Source: Azorinus chamasolen
Taxonomy: Eukaryota; Mollusca; Bivalvia; Cardiida; Solecurtidae
Direction: 5' to 3'
NCBI GenBank assembly: GCA_963576725.1
Contig: OY755241.1
Span: 56,668,484 to 56,732,483 of the forward strand
Length of the DNA stretch: 64,000 bases
Position 1 is the first letter of the stretch. Each line of letters opens with the position of its first letter. Under the pieces are notes generated by a model. That model was not told where the DNA came from and made no database searches. It saw nothing but the letters and a program-made list of their open reading frames with translations. Made by a program: the position numbers and the translations under genes. Positions 1-11,232 of the stretch are shown here, one piece after another.

Positions 1-1157
1 TGCTCCAGAACTATGCTATGTTCTGATGACGAGACTAAAACATGTTAATTATTTACAAGTTTTTGGTTTAAAAGATCAACGTTATGCAATAGTTATATAC
101 AGTGGTTACCTTATTAGATGCCTCAGTTTGTACAAAAACGTATGTAGAATTAAAATCTTGTATGCCTATGGAAAAATGTTAATTTTGATTTTGGTGGAAG
201 GTGGTTGTTTAAAAATGTAGGTATCAATTATATCTAAATGTATTTCATCCAACCAGGCAAATCGTTTAATTCAGCATGTTCTATGTGACACCATTTCGTA
301 CCGAATTCCGGTTTCAGCAATCAGGCCACAGCACGGGGCAAACTCAGTTAAAGTAGTCGAATACAGTCCGAATACGTTTATCTTTAATGATATTAAAGTA
401 TGTTGCCACACTAGTATACAAGTAACATGTTCGCGGAATCGAGTTCTCAAAGCTTTACTAGTTTGTCAAACATATTGGATACCACACTTGTCAAATTAAA
501 TATTTTGCAATTGTTAACCATTCGTATATATAAATGAAAGGAAAAGCCGCACACATGACGCAACCATTACCAAAAACACAGATCAACACAACCACGCTCA
601 TGCACACACATACACACCAGATGTGTGCCAGATAAAACTTCCAAACACCGACAAACGTACAAGTACAAAGACACAATACCTTTCTTTTGATAGCCGGAAA
701 CATATTTCTAAAACATGACCCGGACAAAGAAACACTATGGAAAGGGTGAGAATTAAATGGGGTACACCGCCTACTCATAAATGCATGCTTCAAACTATTT
801 TGAAAGTTGTCCATGCAAACAAGAAATGACCAGGACAATATATCGGACGTCCGTACATCCACCCAGTCGTCATTTGTGTCGACCATGTCGAGCTGACCGC
901 AAGTGGGCTTGACACACGACGTCATGATACTTCCGGTGAATGAAATATGTGTGATGAGGCATATAACTTGTACATTATTCCACGGTACAAATACAAACGT
1001 TGCATGGAATAGGTTGAACGGTGTTTCATTTCTGTATGAAATATATCAAATTGAACAGACGTTGATACAAACCTGTTTCTATAAGCGTCAAACACAATTT
1101 CGACTTAGGCATATAACGCTACCTTGGAGAATTCACTTGTATATCCTTTCTTCTGTG
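1..1157. other. No recognised feature
   Basis: A/T-rich sequence with only short chance open frames. No splice-bounded exon, RNA gene or repeat unit shared with the rest of the window was recognised. Confidence 0.5.
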
Positions 1158-1159
1158 TA

Positions 1160-1369
1160 CAGTAGAACCTGCATTACACGGCAATGGAGATATATAATAA
1201 TTATAATTATTAGTCTGTAAAGCAGGCGGTAGCCTAAAGCAGGTCACAAGTAGTGCAGAAAGCTCCTATAGTAGTTTGCTGCCATAATTTTGCCCTGCAT
1301 TCAGTAACGACGTATTTTCAAAACCCATACGTTCAATAAATGAACTGTCGCTTAAGACAGGTTTTACTG
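1160..1369. mobile_element. Pogo/Tigger-like MITE (family P)
   Basis: A 210-bp element. It begins CAGTAGAACCTGCATTA and ends with GACAGGTTTTACTG, and TA lies on both sides. TA duplications and CAGT...ACTG ends are typical of the pogo/Tigger group of Tc1-mariner transposons. The interior holds a decayed hairpin (GCAGAAAGCTCCTATAGTAG near 1255-1274) related to those in the P copies at 49344 and 61809. It has no coding capacity, so any movement needed a transposase supplied elsewhere. Confidence 0.6.
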
Positions 1370-1565
1370 TATTACTATTCGTCTGCTTTGAGTGATGTCT
1401 GGAGAGAAATAGTTCGTTGGTAGACAATGCCGTCTGCACTGGCCTCCACATTTGATTTATAACTCATTAAACCGTGCTTTGTTGAAATGTTGATATGTTA
1501 CAATATTCTCTGTCATCCCTTGAGTTCACGCTTTTTAGAAACTATCAACAAGTGTCAAACAGCTC

Positions 1566-1610
1566 TAATCCAGATAATTACTCAGCGTCTCATCTGGATC
1601 AAAGCTGCTT
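1566..1610. repeat. Decayed hairpin core of family F
   Basis: An imperfect inverted repeat around TCATCTGGATC, matching the core of the complete F element at 37688-37886 (GAGACGCCGAG / CTCGGCGTCTC). A further relic with GCATCTCGCATGGATC lies near 1681-1696. The terminal TTAACCC sequences are no longer recognisable. Confidence 0.45.
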
Positions 1611-1821
1611 GCAAATGATAGGCCACGTTTACCATGAGAATGGTTAAAACTCATTGTCAAACAGAGGCGCAGAGTTATTGTGCATCTCGCATGGATCTAA
1701 ACTGTAACCAAGGTTTGGTATACTATTGAACTATTGGCACTACTTACCACGCTTTATTTAGATATATATTACTTTTTACAAATCAAATTACCATCTTTTA
1801 CCACCTCGACCTAGAGTTACA

Positions 1822-3174
1822 TTTCGCTATTTGAAGAAAAACCTTTCTAATTTTCATTCAAATTATGTTCTTGTTCCTGCTGACAAGGCATCAAATAATG
1901 TATTCATTATTTGAAGATTGTATTATGTTGATGTTTTAAAGAAGGAGCTAAGTGATTCAAAAAACTTATATAACAGTTCAAACACCTGAAAAATATATAT
2001 TCTCGGAACATGTAAAAATGTGCAATAATTTTAAGTCTGGTCCTAACATAAAACAACATAAACTTTCTACTGGATTCCGAAACTACATAAAACCCCTTAT
2101 AATGCGCGTTTTATTGCCAACTCTAGCTGTTGTACCACTACTAAAATATCTACACTTTTGACGTCCCGTCTTACTACGATCAAAGAACATGTAAAATGTT
2201 ACTGTGATAAAATATATGAAAATTCTGGTATTAATGGTGTTTGGTCCATAAAAAGTTCAAATGATGTTTTAACGAAACTTGAAAATGAACAGTGTAACAT
2301 TTCTTCACTGAGCTCTTATGATTTATCTACACTCTATACTACTCTACCTCACCATATTATAAAGGGTAAACTGATTAAATTAATAGAAAAAACCTTTGCC
2401 AGAGAAAACAAAATGTTCATTGCTTGTAATGTTCAACGTTCATTCTTTCCGAATTCAGAAGTTGAACATTACACAATGTGGACTTGCCTTGATGTTTGTC
2501 GATCTCTTACCTTTCTTTTAGATAATATACGTGTGCGTTATGGGGGTACCATACATCGCCAAGTTGTTGATATACCCATGGGTACAAATTGTACCCATCT
2601 TGTTGCAGATTTGTTTTTGTATTGCTATGAGAGGGATTTTATAATTAGCTTAAGATCTGATACACAAACCGATATTGTTAATGCTTTTAATAAAACTTCA
2701 AGGTATTTAGACGATATTTTGAATTTAGATAATCCTTATATTGAAACTATGATTTCTTCAATTTACCCTAAAGAACTGTCTTTAAACAAAGCGAATCAAT
2801 CTGACATCATAGCTTCATTTTTAGATTTGAATCTTTCAATTACAAATGATAAAGTTTCGTCCAAAATATACGATAAAAGAGAAGATTTTAATTTTAAAAT
2901 TGTTAATTATCCTTTTCTAGATGCAGATGTGCCCCGTTCTACATCTTATGGGGTTTATATTTCTCAACTTATTCGGTTTGCCCGAGCCTTTTCTTTGCTT
3001 GAAGATTTTAACAGTCGTAATTTAGTTATAACTGATAAACTTCTTAAGCAAGGTTACAGATCTCACACGTTTTCTAAATTTTATTATCGAAATTTACCAC
3101 TCATTAGTAAATATAATCTCATGTATTGCTTTTTCCCTGTCGTGCCCTTAACGGCTTACTTGCAGGTGTTCTGA
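1822..3174 (+). pseudogene. Broken reverse transcriptase (PLE type)
   Basis: Three reading frames must be combined to follow the protein. From 1822 the frame encodes NYVLVPADKASNN, a conserved pre-RT motif, and is cut by TGA at 1912-1914. A run of six A at 1959-1964 shifts the frame, and another shift lies between about 2075 and 2105, before ARFIANSSCC. The open 338-codon stretch from 2158 holds RT motif A (YDLSTLYTTLPH), motif B (IPMGTNC, with CTHLVAD where copy b has CAPLVAD), the catalytic YLDD, and the FLDLNLSI and DVPRSTSYGVYISQLIRFAR blocks. The end is abnormal because a deletion near 3117 joins the RT to 3' tail sequence, which supplies the last ~20 residues. It cannot make a functional enzyme. 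Confidence 0.75.
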
Positions 3175-3545
3175 CTTCATCAAAGTCATTGAGTAAATAT
3201 TTGACGGATTGTCACAGTTATTATGCTATGTTTTACATGTTGTCCTGTGTTCACCGTCGTCTATGTTGTGGGTAAGTCCGGCGGGGATACCTTTATTTAC
3301 ACTATTTGTAAAGCTAGGGTGACTTTGAGAGAAGTGTGAGGTTAGGACGTCCGTAAACCGGTTTAAACCCCCAGTGGTGGTTTTGCTACTGACCGTGCCA
3401 GGCGGTACTCTCTTTGTAACCCTTCCTTTTGTCTGCCTTGCGACTTTGTGCTTGTGGTTTTGTTCATGTGTGGAGTGTTTGTCTCTGGTTCGTGTGTGTC
3501 TGTTGGTGTTTTCTGTGTTCATCTCGTGTGTGAGTGTGCGTTTGG

Positions 3546-3569
3546 GTGTGTGTGTGTGTGTGTGTGTGT
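3546..3569. repeat. TG microsatellite in PLE 3' tail
   Basis: About 12 uninterrupted TG dinucleotides. The corresponding place in copy b (31855-31905) is also TG-rich but interrupted, so the repeat belongs to the element and has changed length since insertion. Confidence 0.85.
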
Positions 3570-3654
3570 CATGCTGTCTATCGGTGTTTTGGTGGTGGTT
3601 GCGTCTTGTATGTGGCTTTGCCTGCTTGACTTTACTACTTTTCCATAGGGTACA

Positions 3655-3990
3655 TGTACAACATTGTCGACTTCCGCTTATTACAAATATTCAGAAAATG
3701 GGTGATCCTTTGAAAGCAAAAGTAGAAATGCAATACAAGACTCGGTTTTATTGAGTCTGTTCATGAGTAGTAATTAAAAGTGCAACACTACTCACGCCCC
3801 CTAGCACCGGCTTAAGCAGTATTCAATTTTCAATAATAATAACATGAAAACTTAAGATCCCAAAGGACCAGAAAATATAACAACACTGAGAATGAAGTAC
3901 GGGGCGACTTTTTACGGCCGCCACACAAGCACTTAACACCTGCTGTTGTGAAGTACATATATTCAGAAACCGTTCGTTTGTTTATACGTA
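3655..3990 (-). repeat. Family J dispersed repeat
   Basis: A near-complete J unit on the minus strand. On the + strand it shows GACTCGGTTTTATTGAGTC, then CCTAGCACCGGCTTAAGCAG, then AAGGACCAGAAAATATAAC and a segment near GCCGCCACACAAGCAC. The consensus is about 330 bp. It has no terminal inverted repeat or poly(A) that I can define, so whether it is a SINE, MITE or satellite-derived repeat is open. Confidence 0.65.
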
Positions 3991-4344
3991 TTCATTTGTT
4001 TTGTCCATGTTTGGAGAGATCGAACCGGCATGGGGTGAATTCAATATGCGTGCGAGAGTAACGTGGCTACTTTAGTCACGTGACACAAGCTAATGCACTA
4101 CATATCCTAACCCTCGTTCTAACTCTGCCCTTAACAATCGATACATTTTGTATAGATACCCCCTATATCTCCTTACTATATATAATATTATATCGACAAG
4201 GTGGAATTATATTTCGAACTACTCTGGTTAGTCTATACTACCCTGGTTACATCTGGCACCCAATGTGGGCCGTCGTTGTTTGTGCTCTGGTGTCATTCCA
4301 CATCCATAGACATTCGGGACGCATTTCGTCTTGATGTAGGAGTA

Positions 4345-4530
4345 TGTGTATTTTCTGTTCCTCCGGGATAATCAGTTTCGATGCTAATAATCATGAAAAT
4401 TGAATACCGCTTAAGCCGGTAGTCTCGCATTTTTAAGAACTGCTCACGAACAGACTCAATAAAACCCAAATTTCGGCTTTCTCTTTGCTGCGTTTTCTTT
4501 CGTAAGATCTCCTACTTTCAGAATTTACCT
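4345..4530 (+). repeat. Family J dispersed repeat, 3' two thirds
   Basis: Shows AATTGAATACCGCTTAAGCC followed by a diverged cattttt block, then AACAGACTCAATAAAACC and a 3' end with TCCTACTTTCAGAATTTA. The downstream arm (CAAATTTCGG) no longer pairs with CAGACTC, so the hairpin seen in other copies is broken here. Confidence 0.6.
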
Positions 4531-4570
4531 ATATCAACACATGTACAGCCTTGGTATACATCCGGCTTTC

Positions 4571-4627
4571 ATGGCGATGTGGTAGAGTGTTTGACTAGGA
4601 ATTTCGGGGTTTCAAGCTCGGTCCCCA
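4571..4627 (+). pseudogene. tRNA-like segment, possible SINE head
   Basis: ATGGCGATGTGGTAGAGTG resembles an internal A box and GGGGTTTCAAGCTCGGTCCC resembles a B box with its flanking T stem. Spacing is compatible with a tRNA fold, but the acceptor stem is not convincing and no matching second copy was found here. Confidence 0.25.
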
Positions 4628-4755
4628 CACGTGATGGTTTTGTTGTTACAGAGAAATCCCTGTTACACTGATTGCATATTATAAATCCACTCGTGGTAAA
4701 TGTTTTCTCCAGAATTCCTTTCGGTACTTAGTCGCGACAAAGCTTATCTAATCTC

Positions 4756-4860
4756 GTCATATCTCCACCACACATAGCATTAGTGGAGAAATATTCTTAA
4801 AAAAGAGTTATTCTTGAAAACAAATTAATTTACACATCTTAACTTGATCTCTGTATAAAA
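4756..4860. repeat. Degenerate family K hairpin
   Basis: ATATCTCCACCACACATAGC and GTGGAGAAATATTC form a shortened version of the K hairpin (TTTCTCCACCAAACCC / GGGTTTGGTGGAGAAA). It is followed by a TTATTCTTGAAAA stretch typical of the K right flank. Confidence 0.45.
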
Positions 4861-5773
4861 GTTTGTCTCTTGTAGAACTCGTACCGGGAAGTAACACAGC
4901 AAACTCTCAAAACAGATATAACCCTTGAGCCAATTCACTGATGCAACTGTCAGATATTGCCTTTATGTAAAGAAATTACGCATATCGATGGTAGAAGCAC
5001 TGGCCCCTAACACCAGTCTTCAAAAACTTCATTATTAATGACATGCCAGATTTTCCTTTATACTTGACAGATATGCATATCCAGTTTAGGAGAACTGGGG
5101 CCGTAACCGTGTTTACCTCAGACATGTTAAGAGACACCATTACATTTAATTCAGTTATTTTCTGATATTCATGTGGTTCTGGCATCGGACCTTATTACAG
5201 TATTTCCATTTAAGATGGTTTTTTACATCATTTGCGTAAATATGGGATTTAATAATCGGATTTTCCAGTGACAGTCATTTGATTATATGGAATAGGAAAA
5301 GAGTAAAACCCATTCTGATAAATAATGACCCCTCTATCGAGACCTTGATGCAGACTTGTGTGTAATAAACGACAAAATTACTATCTTTAATCTTAGTGTT
5401 TCATATTAGGCCAAAGATCATGGGATTTCATGTTTTAAAACGTATTCCCAATCGGAAAACCAAAACAGACCTCTTGCGCTGTTCCCGTAATGTTTGTGAT
5501 TAGCAAATAGTATCATCCGGATACATCCTTAATAATCATCTCATCATTGATCGGCGCTATATGACCTGTTAAGTTTCGAGGCGCCACACGACGCAACTCA
5601 TCCATCCAATTTTGTAATTATCTGGTTCACTCATATTCAAACAGGGGTGTGCTATTTACAATTGAAATTCATCTGTTTGTAACGCAATATGTCAAGATTT
5701 GTATTTTCTACATTCGATACATGCTAAATCCAGATATAAATGAACTGACATACTTGTGCCATGGAAGTACGAC
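4861..5773. other. No recognised feature
   Basis: Unique-looking A/T-rich sequence. Short open frames on both strands lack conserved motifs or convincing splice signals. Confidence 0.45.
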
Positions 5774-6141
5774 TTAAAGAGAAAGTCCCTACAATTAACG
5801 CATATTTTCAATAATATCATAAAACTTGGAATTTGTTGAATCATTATTATGAAGATTGTCAATTTGAACTTATAAAAAATACAAAATAAACCATGTTCAT
5901 CAATACTAATAATTTTTGTTCTACAACAAAATATTATTGGCCTTGATTGAACAGTTAACGAAACTATAAGGCGAGCCGAATAAATTGGGTCTTCCATATA
6001 AAACACATGGAAGTTGTGCCTTCTTTGGCATTTATTCGAATAGTTTTCTTGCCATATATTTATTTTCAGTATACAAACAAACAAGTTTTGTACATTTTAA
6101 GCATTTTTGAAACGCGTCGAATGTAGGGACTTCCCCTTTAA
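5774..6141. mobile_element. 368-bp MITE with TTAA ends
   Basis: The left end TTAAAGAGAAAGTCCCTACA and the inverted right end TTAAAGGGGAAGTCCCTACA match over 20 bases with two differences, and each starts with TTAA, suggesting a TTAA target site. A 130-codon minus-strand open frame fills most of it but has no recognisable domain and is very A/T-biased, so it is probably chance. No second copy was found in the window. Confidence 0.55.
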
Positions 6142-6504
6142 ATGTCATTACTAATTAGTGATGTTTTTGTTCATTTTGGTAAACGCAAATGAAGGAAGTA
6201 GGCAGTGGATCTGATTCCATGCTGTGTTTCTAGCGAATAAGGTTTGCAAACATTATATTCGTGTAATCATCATATATTTGGTGCTATTTAATATTAAGTG
6301 TCGCAACACCACAAACCATACTCGTTCACTCTTGCGTAGCACTAGCTCATTAAGTCACCACTCAAACATGTACAGTTTGTCACAAAAACTTGACAAGGTG
6401 GCTGACCCAAATTTAAATCACAAGACGCATGACTCCATAACGAGGGTTGGTAGCAAACATGAGTTTTGTATTAACATTTTATCTATAAATGCAATCAGTG
6501 TCAA

Positions 6505-6812
6505 ACAGTTTGGATCGCGTGATATACCGAGTTACTCGGCATCTCATATGGATTCAATTTAATTGCAAAGGGTATCATCACTTCAGTAAAGTTATGTTTG
6601 CGCTAATCCTGGACGTGTTACTGGTTTTACCAACACACTGCACTACTAAATTGTGTTTAAATATTTCGTGCAATAACCCAGTTTTTCACATGCCAGTTTT
6701 ATCTAGTAACCCTTATCCCGCTATCCGGGACATCATTCGCATTTGTAAACAGTCTGGATGCAGGTGGGACCTAGAGTAACTCGGTGTCTTATTAGAATCC
6801 AAGCTGTTAGAC
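6505..6812. repeat. Two decayed family F hairpins
   Basis: At 6505-6560, CAAACAGTTTGGATC is followed by GAGTTACTCGGCATCTCATA. At 6748-6812, AAACAGTCTGGATG is followed by GAGTAACTCGGTGTC and ACACTCGGTCAATAGTTTCT. The latter motif also occurs near 37962 and, diverged, near 56538. Confidence 0.45.
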
Positions 6813-6879
6813 ACTCGGTCAATAGTTTCTCAAAGGTTTCAATGAATTGGAAGAGGTAATTGTTTTTAACAGCTATAGA

Positions 6880-7070
6880 TAAGGATGCGTACCCAAATAC
6901 TAAAATCGTCATTTCTCCACCAAACCCTATACTGTGACCAATCTTTAGAATCGTCTCTTCAGAGACGATTCTAAAGATTGGTCACCGTATAGGGTTTGGT
7001 GGAGAAACAATGGAATTTATTCTTGAAAATGTTTTAATCTACAAATCTCATCTAGAACTCTGTCTAAAGT
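6880..7070. repeat. Family K element with 96-bp hairpin
   Basis: Positions 6912-7007 form a nearly perfect inverted repeat with almost no loop. The arms run from TTTCTCCACCAAACCC to GGGTTTGGTGGAGAAA and meet at CGTCTCTTCAGAGACG. Left and right flanks (GATAAGGATGCGTACCC; TTATTCTTGAAAATG) recur beside other K hairpins at 41948, 50353 and 52148, showing a dispersed element. Confidence 0.7.
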
Positions 7071-7599
7071 TGTACTAGATTTAAATTTGATCAGACATTT
7101 TATGCTCACAACTGGATAAGCGTTACGGACAGTCATGATTAATGCATTATAGTCAGACTCGTACATCAACTGTGACAGGCTGCGCCCGATTTATTTTTTA
7201 GCATCAGAATGCCTGACAACATTGAAATATTGCAGTTCATATCAGGCTGTATCTCCACATTCATCCATTAAATGATAAATATTTATGAGAAATATTTCAT
7301 TTTCAATTATTTCATTTATCTTACAGGGAAAATTTCACTATATTATATCTATGGCTGATTTTCTCGAGGTTTAATGCAATATTCAGGAACGGCAGATCGG
7401 ATGTGATATCGACAAAACGTGACTACAAAAATAACATATATACATTAAGGAATTACAGTTTTAAAATAGACCTGAAGCAAATATTTGGATCGAGCAGGCG
7501 GGTAAATATATGTACTGAAGATAAAAAGAACACTGTTTTGAATGCATAACGATGTAGAGTAGTATTATTTTAATATTTTCTAAAATAAAGTCCAATGGG

Positions 7600-7990
7600 G
7601 TTGAAAGCCTGAGATCCTTCGAACGCAAAAGTAGCAATGCTAAAAGAGAAAATTGGTTTTATTGAGTATGTTAATGAGTAGTAATTGAAAGCGCAGCGTT
7701 ACTCACGCCCCTGGCACCGGCTTAAGCAGTATGACATTTTCAAAACCTATACCATCAACACTAATGATCCCGAAGGACCAGAAAATATAACACTGAAATG
7801 AAGTACGGGGCGACTTTTAAGGCTGCCACACATGCACTTAACATCTGCTATTGTACATGTATATTCTTCAAAAGCAAAAAGAGCAGTGCTAAAAGAGGAA
7901 CTTCCAGACTTGGTTTTATTGAGTCTGTTCATTAATAGTAAATAAACGTGCAACACTAGTCACGTCCCCTAGCACCGGCATATGCATACA
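7600..7990 (-). repeat. Family J, head-to-tail partial dimer
   Basis: One J unit occupies about 7603-7870. A second, truncated unit in the same orientation follows directly (about 7867-7985). Both contain the TTTTATTGAGT and GCACCGGC landmarks. Confidence 0.65.
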
Positions 7991-8281
7991 TAAGTTTGGA
8001 AACAATTTGGTAAAAAAAACGATATGTATTTCTATGTCAAATCCTTTTGGCTCAGTATTTGTTAGACTCTCCTCTCCGTGACGATTTGATTCAATGTCCT
8101 AGTATGACAGTGTTTGACTGAGAAAACACACATACTCCGTCCCACCTTTCCGTGGTTCAGGGACTTAATTGTCACTGGAAGTGTCATTGGAACTTTTCCG
8201 TTTATTTGAATCCCCTCTGGCATTAAGTAAAGGAAGGAAGTTGATAAGTTTGACTGTGGTTGAACGACTTTAAGACACATT

Positions 8282-8420
8282 CGATGCCAATGTCGCATCT
8301 GTGATTACCTATGCAAACAGTTTAAGTCCAAATGAGACGCCGAGTAAATCGGCGTCTTAACAGGATCTAAACTGTTTTTCCTGTGACTGTTTTTGAAGAA
8401 AAAAAGAAAATGAATTTAAG
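8282..8420 (-). repeat. Family F element, partial
   Basis: On the + strand: CATCTGTGATTACCTATGC, then CAAACAGTTTAAGTCC, then GAGACGCCGAGTAAATCGGC, then GGATCTAAACTG. These are the inner parts of an F element in reverse orientation. The outer CCCTTTCGCTGCC termini are eroded. Confidence 0.55.
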
Positions 8421-8866
8421 GACATAGAGTGCTGATGACGGCAGGGAACATTTAGGTGAAGGTTCTACTTTTCAAGTTGAATAAGACCAGTTGTACAAAA
8501 GTAAACTTAACCAAGATCAAATGCTTATACACATGCTAGATTGTGAATATCGATGAAACGAAACGGTAAAAAACCCAATAAAATAAGGCAAATTTTGTAA
8601 AATCAAATATGCATGTTTGACTTGTTAGACACATTGGCGCCTGAACAACCCTTATCTAGGATACAAGAAGCAATTTAGCCCATGTGTCAGTGCATATTGC
8701 AGTCCACCAGTTTGTGCCCCTGAATAATTAAATGATCTAATTCTTTTAACAAACAGATATTCCTACAATGTGTCGCATAAATCTGATGTACAATTACATA
8801 CATATTGCCACGGACGGACGAATGGATTTTAATAGACCAGTTGCGCTGAACTTCGCCTGCTATACA

Positions 8867-8995
8867 GATAAAGATGCGTGCCTAAATACTAAAATCGCCA
8901 GTTCTCCACCAAATCCTATACTGTGACCACTCTTTAGAATCGTCTCGAAGAAATGTACGCATCTTATATGTGGATCTGAATTCAGATTCATTTAG
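8867..8995. repeat. Family K element, left arm only
   Basis: CTAAATACTAAAATCGCC and TTCTCCACCAAATCCTATAC match the K left half up to GAATCGTCTC. The right arm is missing and sequence resumes at the K right flank (GCATCTTATATGTGGATC), consistent with deletion of one hairpin arm. Confidence 0.55.
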
Positions 8996-9239
8996 GTAAC
9001 AATTCCAACAACCTTTCAATATCAACTGACAGTCTATGGGATAGACTCCTGATAGTTGGCTGATGAACCTGAAACAAAATTACACTGCCTATAGCGCTAG
9101 ATAATAATTACTGTCCCTTTCACCCAGTTCCGTCACTCGTTTTCAATTGTGGTTTGGGCTTTAAACTCGATCTGTTTAGTTAATGTAATCATAGGCTGAA
9201 TGCAATTTGCAATTTTGGTTATCGAACGTGACAAGGTTC

Positions 9240-9489
9240 TTAACCCTTCTCCTGCTAAAACTTAAAATACATGTCTCCTACTTTACCCGTGTCCTGTTGT
9301 ATAATTACATATATCGTCACTGTGTACAAGTATTTCACTGTGCAATCACTGCTGTGGAGTGCACTTGTTGCACAATCAATTTGTAAATAGTGCAGACCCT
9401 GATGAGACAGCTCCTGCAGGAGCTGTCTCATCTGGGTCTTTAGTATTTACAGGTAGGTATGTTGACGTGAACAGCAAGCGAAGGGTTAA
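9240..9489 (+). mobile_element. MITE family G, complete copy
   Basis: A 250-bp element bounded by TTAA at 9240-9243 and 9486-9489, with ends TTAACCCTTCTCC and GCGAAGGGTTAA. A hairpin at 9383-9450 centres on AGCTCCTGCAGGAGCT (9409-9424). TTAA target sites and CCCTT ends fit piggyBac-type transposases (established for that superfamily; inferred here). No transposase is present. Confidence 0.75.
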
Positions 9490-9713
9490 AGTATTATATC
9501 ATACCTTATCATATGACTTGTTTGACAGCCAAAATAGCCGCAGATTACTGATTGATTCACCCTATGTGTAAATAATGTAGAGGAATCTAGTTTGTGCATA
9601 GATGGTTGATATAGGTTAGTGCGCGTATTGCTTAAAAAACATTCTGTCGGTGAAGACTATACCTGTTGCATTCATTGTGACGTATTGAACCGAATACAAT
9701 GTGCAAGATCTGT

Positions 9714-9959
9714 TTAACCCTTTCCCTGTTCTATGTTTGTTACAAATTTCAATACCTACTGTATATTCATTAACTAAATAGTTATAATGAAATATGGAAG
9801 ATGCAATATTGTTGCACTTTTAGAAACTAAAGAAACAAATCTAATTCTTTTAGCAAACCGAGCAGACCCTGATCAGACGGTTCCTCTAGGAGCCGTCTGA
9901 TCTGGGTCTACTCTGTTTGCAAATGCGTGAAAACACGTTTATATGAGGGAAAGGGTTAA
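9714..9959 (+). mobile_element. MITE family A, complete copy
   Basis: A 246-bp element with TTAA at 9714-9717 and 9956-9959 and ends TTAACCCTTTCCCTG / GAGGGAAAGGGTTAA. The hairpin at about 9852-9921 pairs GCAGACCCTGATCAGACGG with its complement around TTCCTCTAGGAG. It is the reference for the A copies listed below. Confidence 0.75.
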
Positions 9960-10249
9960 ACAAGATACTCGAAAAACCGTTTTGCAGGTTTACAACTAAA
10001 CATTCAATCTAACGTAAGTTTTCACCAATTTAAAACGGATCTACGTCACGTTTGTCTGAGTAAGATCATTAAAATATTTGGAGTATTTCAAATAGCAATT
10101 AACTATTTTGTGTTTCTAAGTAGAAATTTGTTAACCCTTTGACATTTTACATTTTTATTGGCATATCAGCAATAAATAGTAATATTGACTATTTGCAAAT
10201 ATGACAAAGACAAACAGAATGAACAGAATAAATACATGACTTCATTCTT

Positions 10250-10445
10250 CAGTGTTGTTATACTTTCTGATCCTTCGATATCATGAATTTCAGTACTTTT
10301 TGTTCTGAAAATTGAATACCACTTAAGCCGGTGCTAGAGGGTGAGCATTGTTGCACTTTCAATTACTGCTCATGAACAGACTCAATAAAACCGAGTCTGC
10401 AATTTTTTCTTTTTGTATTGCAATGTTTGCTTTTGGGGGAACTTA
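10250..10445 (+). repeat. Family J dispersed repeat
   Basis: TGATCCTTCGATATCATG, TTGAATACCACTTAAGCC, then the hairpin CAGACTCAATAAAACC-GAGTCTG and the 3' end up to TTTGCTTTTGGGG. It closely resembles the copy at 61025. Confidence 0.65.
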
Positions 10446-10740
10446 CAAACAGCAAGGGAAATACATATTTTCTTTTGCAACAGTCACTTGGCTCTTCGCC
10501 GTTGTGGTTCGAATCACGGACTGTGCTCCGATTTGACCTAAATTTATTACCATTTTGTCAATGATATCATGTGGCCATAACCTGACTAATCAGTTTGATT
10601 GCGATTGTTTAAGACTTGTGGGTGTTAAAGGGTATATGTTTGAGAAGTGTGGGTGTTAAAGTGTGAACATATTAAAGGTTTCATACACATAACTAAAATA
10701 TCTCAAATTTTGCCCATAATCAAATAATTATGGTCATACA

Positions 10741-10820
10741 GTTGAATTTTTTGGGAATTGCGTGGACACTTATTTTAACAGTTAAATTTTTTGGGAATTG
10801 CGTGGACACTTATTTTAACA
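10741..10820. repeat. 40-bp tandem duplication
   Basis: Two adjacent 40-base copies (10741-10780, 10781-10820) differing by one base near the start (GTTGAATTTT versus GTTAAATTTT). This suggests a recent local duplication. Confidence 0.85.
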
Positions 10821-10884
10821 ATCTAAATATGAACGGATATTGAAATACCCTAAACATGTTAAAATCTCGTACATCTGGTCTTTT

Positions 10885-11232
10885 AAATCGAAGTTAAAGG
10901 AACCATACAATTTACTTCGAAATAACAGAATGTTGACTCATTTTTAATCTGAACAATTTCTCAAGTTCATAGCTTAATGCAGGTCTAAAGTAATGCTAAC
11001 AGCATTTCTCTCGACCTGTATTAAGCTGCCGTGTGTGTTTCTAGATATTCGTGGTGATACATTCAAGAACAATTCTGTATTGTAAATTTTAGAAGGACCA
11101 AATCGAGGGCTTGGTGTAAAACTATTCTATCTCCTTCACAAAGTATTGCACCAAGTCCTCGAAATCTTGACTTCGGGTTATCCTAAAGTTCTAAATATCG
11201 GAGTTCGAGATATTGAAGTTCATCTGTATTCC
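10885..11232. mobile_element. Family Q pogo-like element carrying an L hairpin
   Basis: The right end GTTCGAGATATTGAAGTTC matches the Q copy at 46057-46373, and the left end is AATCGAAGTTAAAGG-type. The central GCTTAATGCAGGTCTAAAG / CGACCTGTATTAAGC hairpin is shared. Relative to that copy, about 60 bp (roughly 11103-11165) is extra and is an imperfect L hairpin (CGAGGGCTTGGTG / CACCAAGTCCTCG) like 51245-51317. L therefore inserted into Q. Confidence 0.5.

Larger units (their letters stand above)
1800..3652 (+). mobile_element. Penelope-like retroelement, copy a (longest, degenerate)
   Basis: Contains a broken reverse-transcriptase region (1822-3174) and a GT-rich 3' tail (about 3180-3652). 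The tail carries an AAACCGGTTTAAACC-type segment at about 3356-3371 and a TG microsatellite. The tail recurs at 31480-31980 and, more diverged, in six other copies, always on this strand. Against copy b at 30586, copy a lacks about 305 bp of the RT 3' region, the join being near 3117. A J element follows immediately. Assignment to the Penelope-like group rests on RT motif layout, not on a search; another RT class is possible. Confidence 0.6.

Noticed and set aside
3374..3754. Overlapping open frames of 66-126 codons in the GT-rich region
   Set aside because: They are translations of the PLE 3' tail and its TG repeat (V/C/L-rich low complexity) and recur at 31700-31984 with the tail, so they are not genes.
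5692..6084. 130-codon minus-strand frame inside the 368-bp MITE
   Set aside because: No domain, strong A/T bias and too short for a transposase.
10491..10535. tRNA-like TGGTTCGAATCACGG segment
   Set aside because: The B-box-like core lacks a matching A box at the right distance and the arms do not pair.
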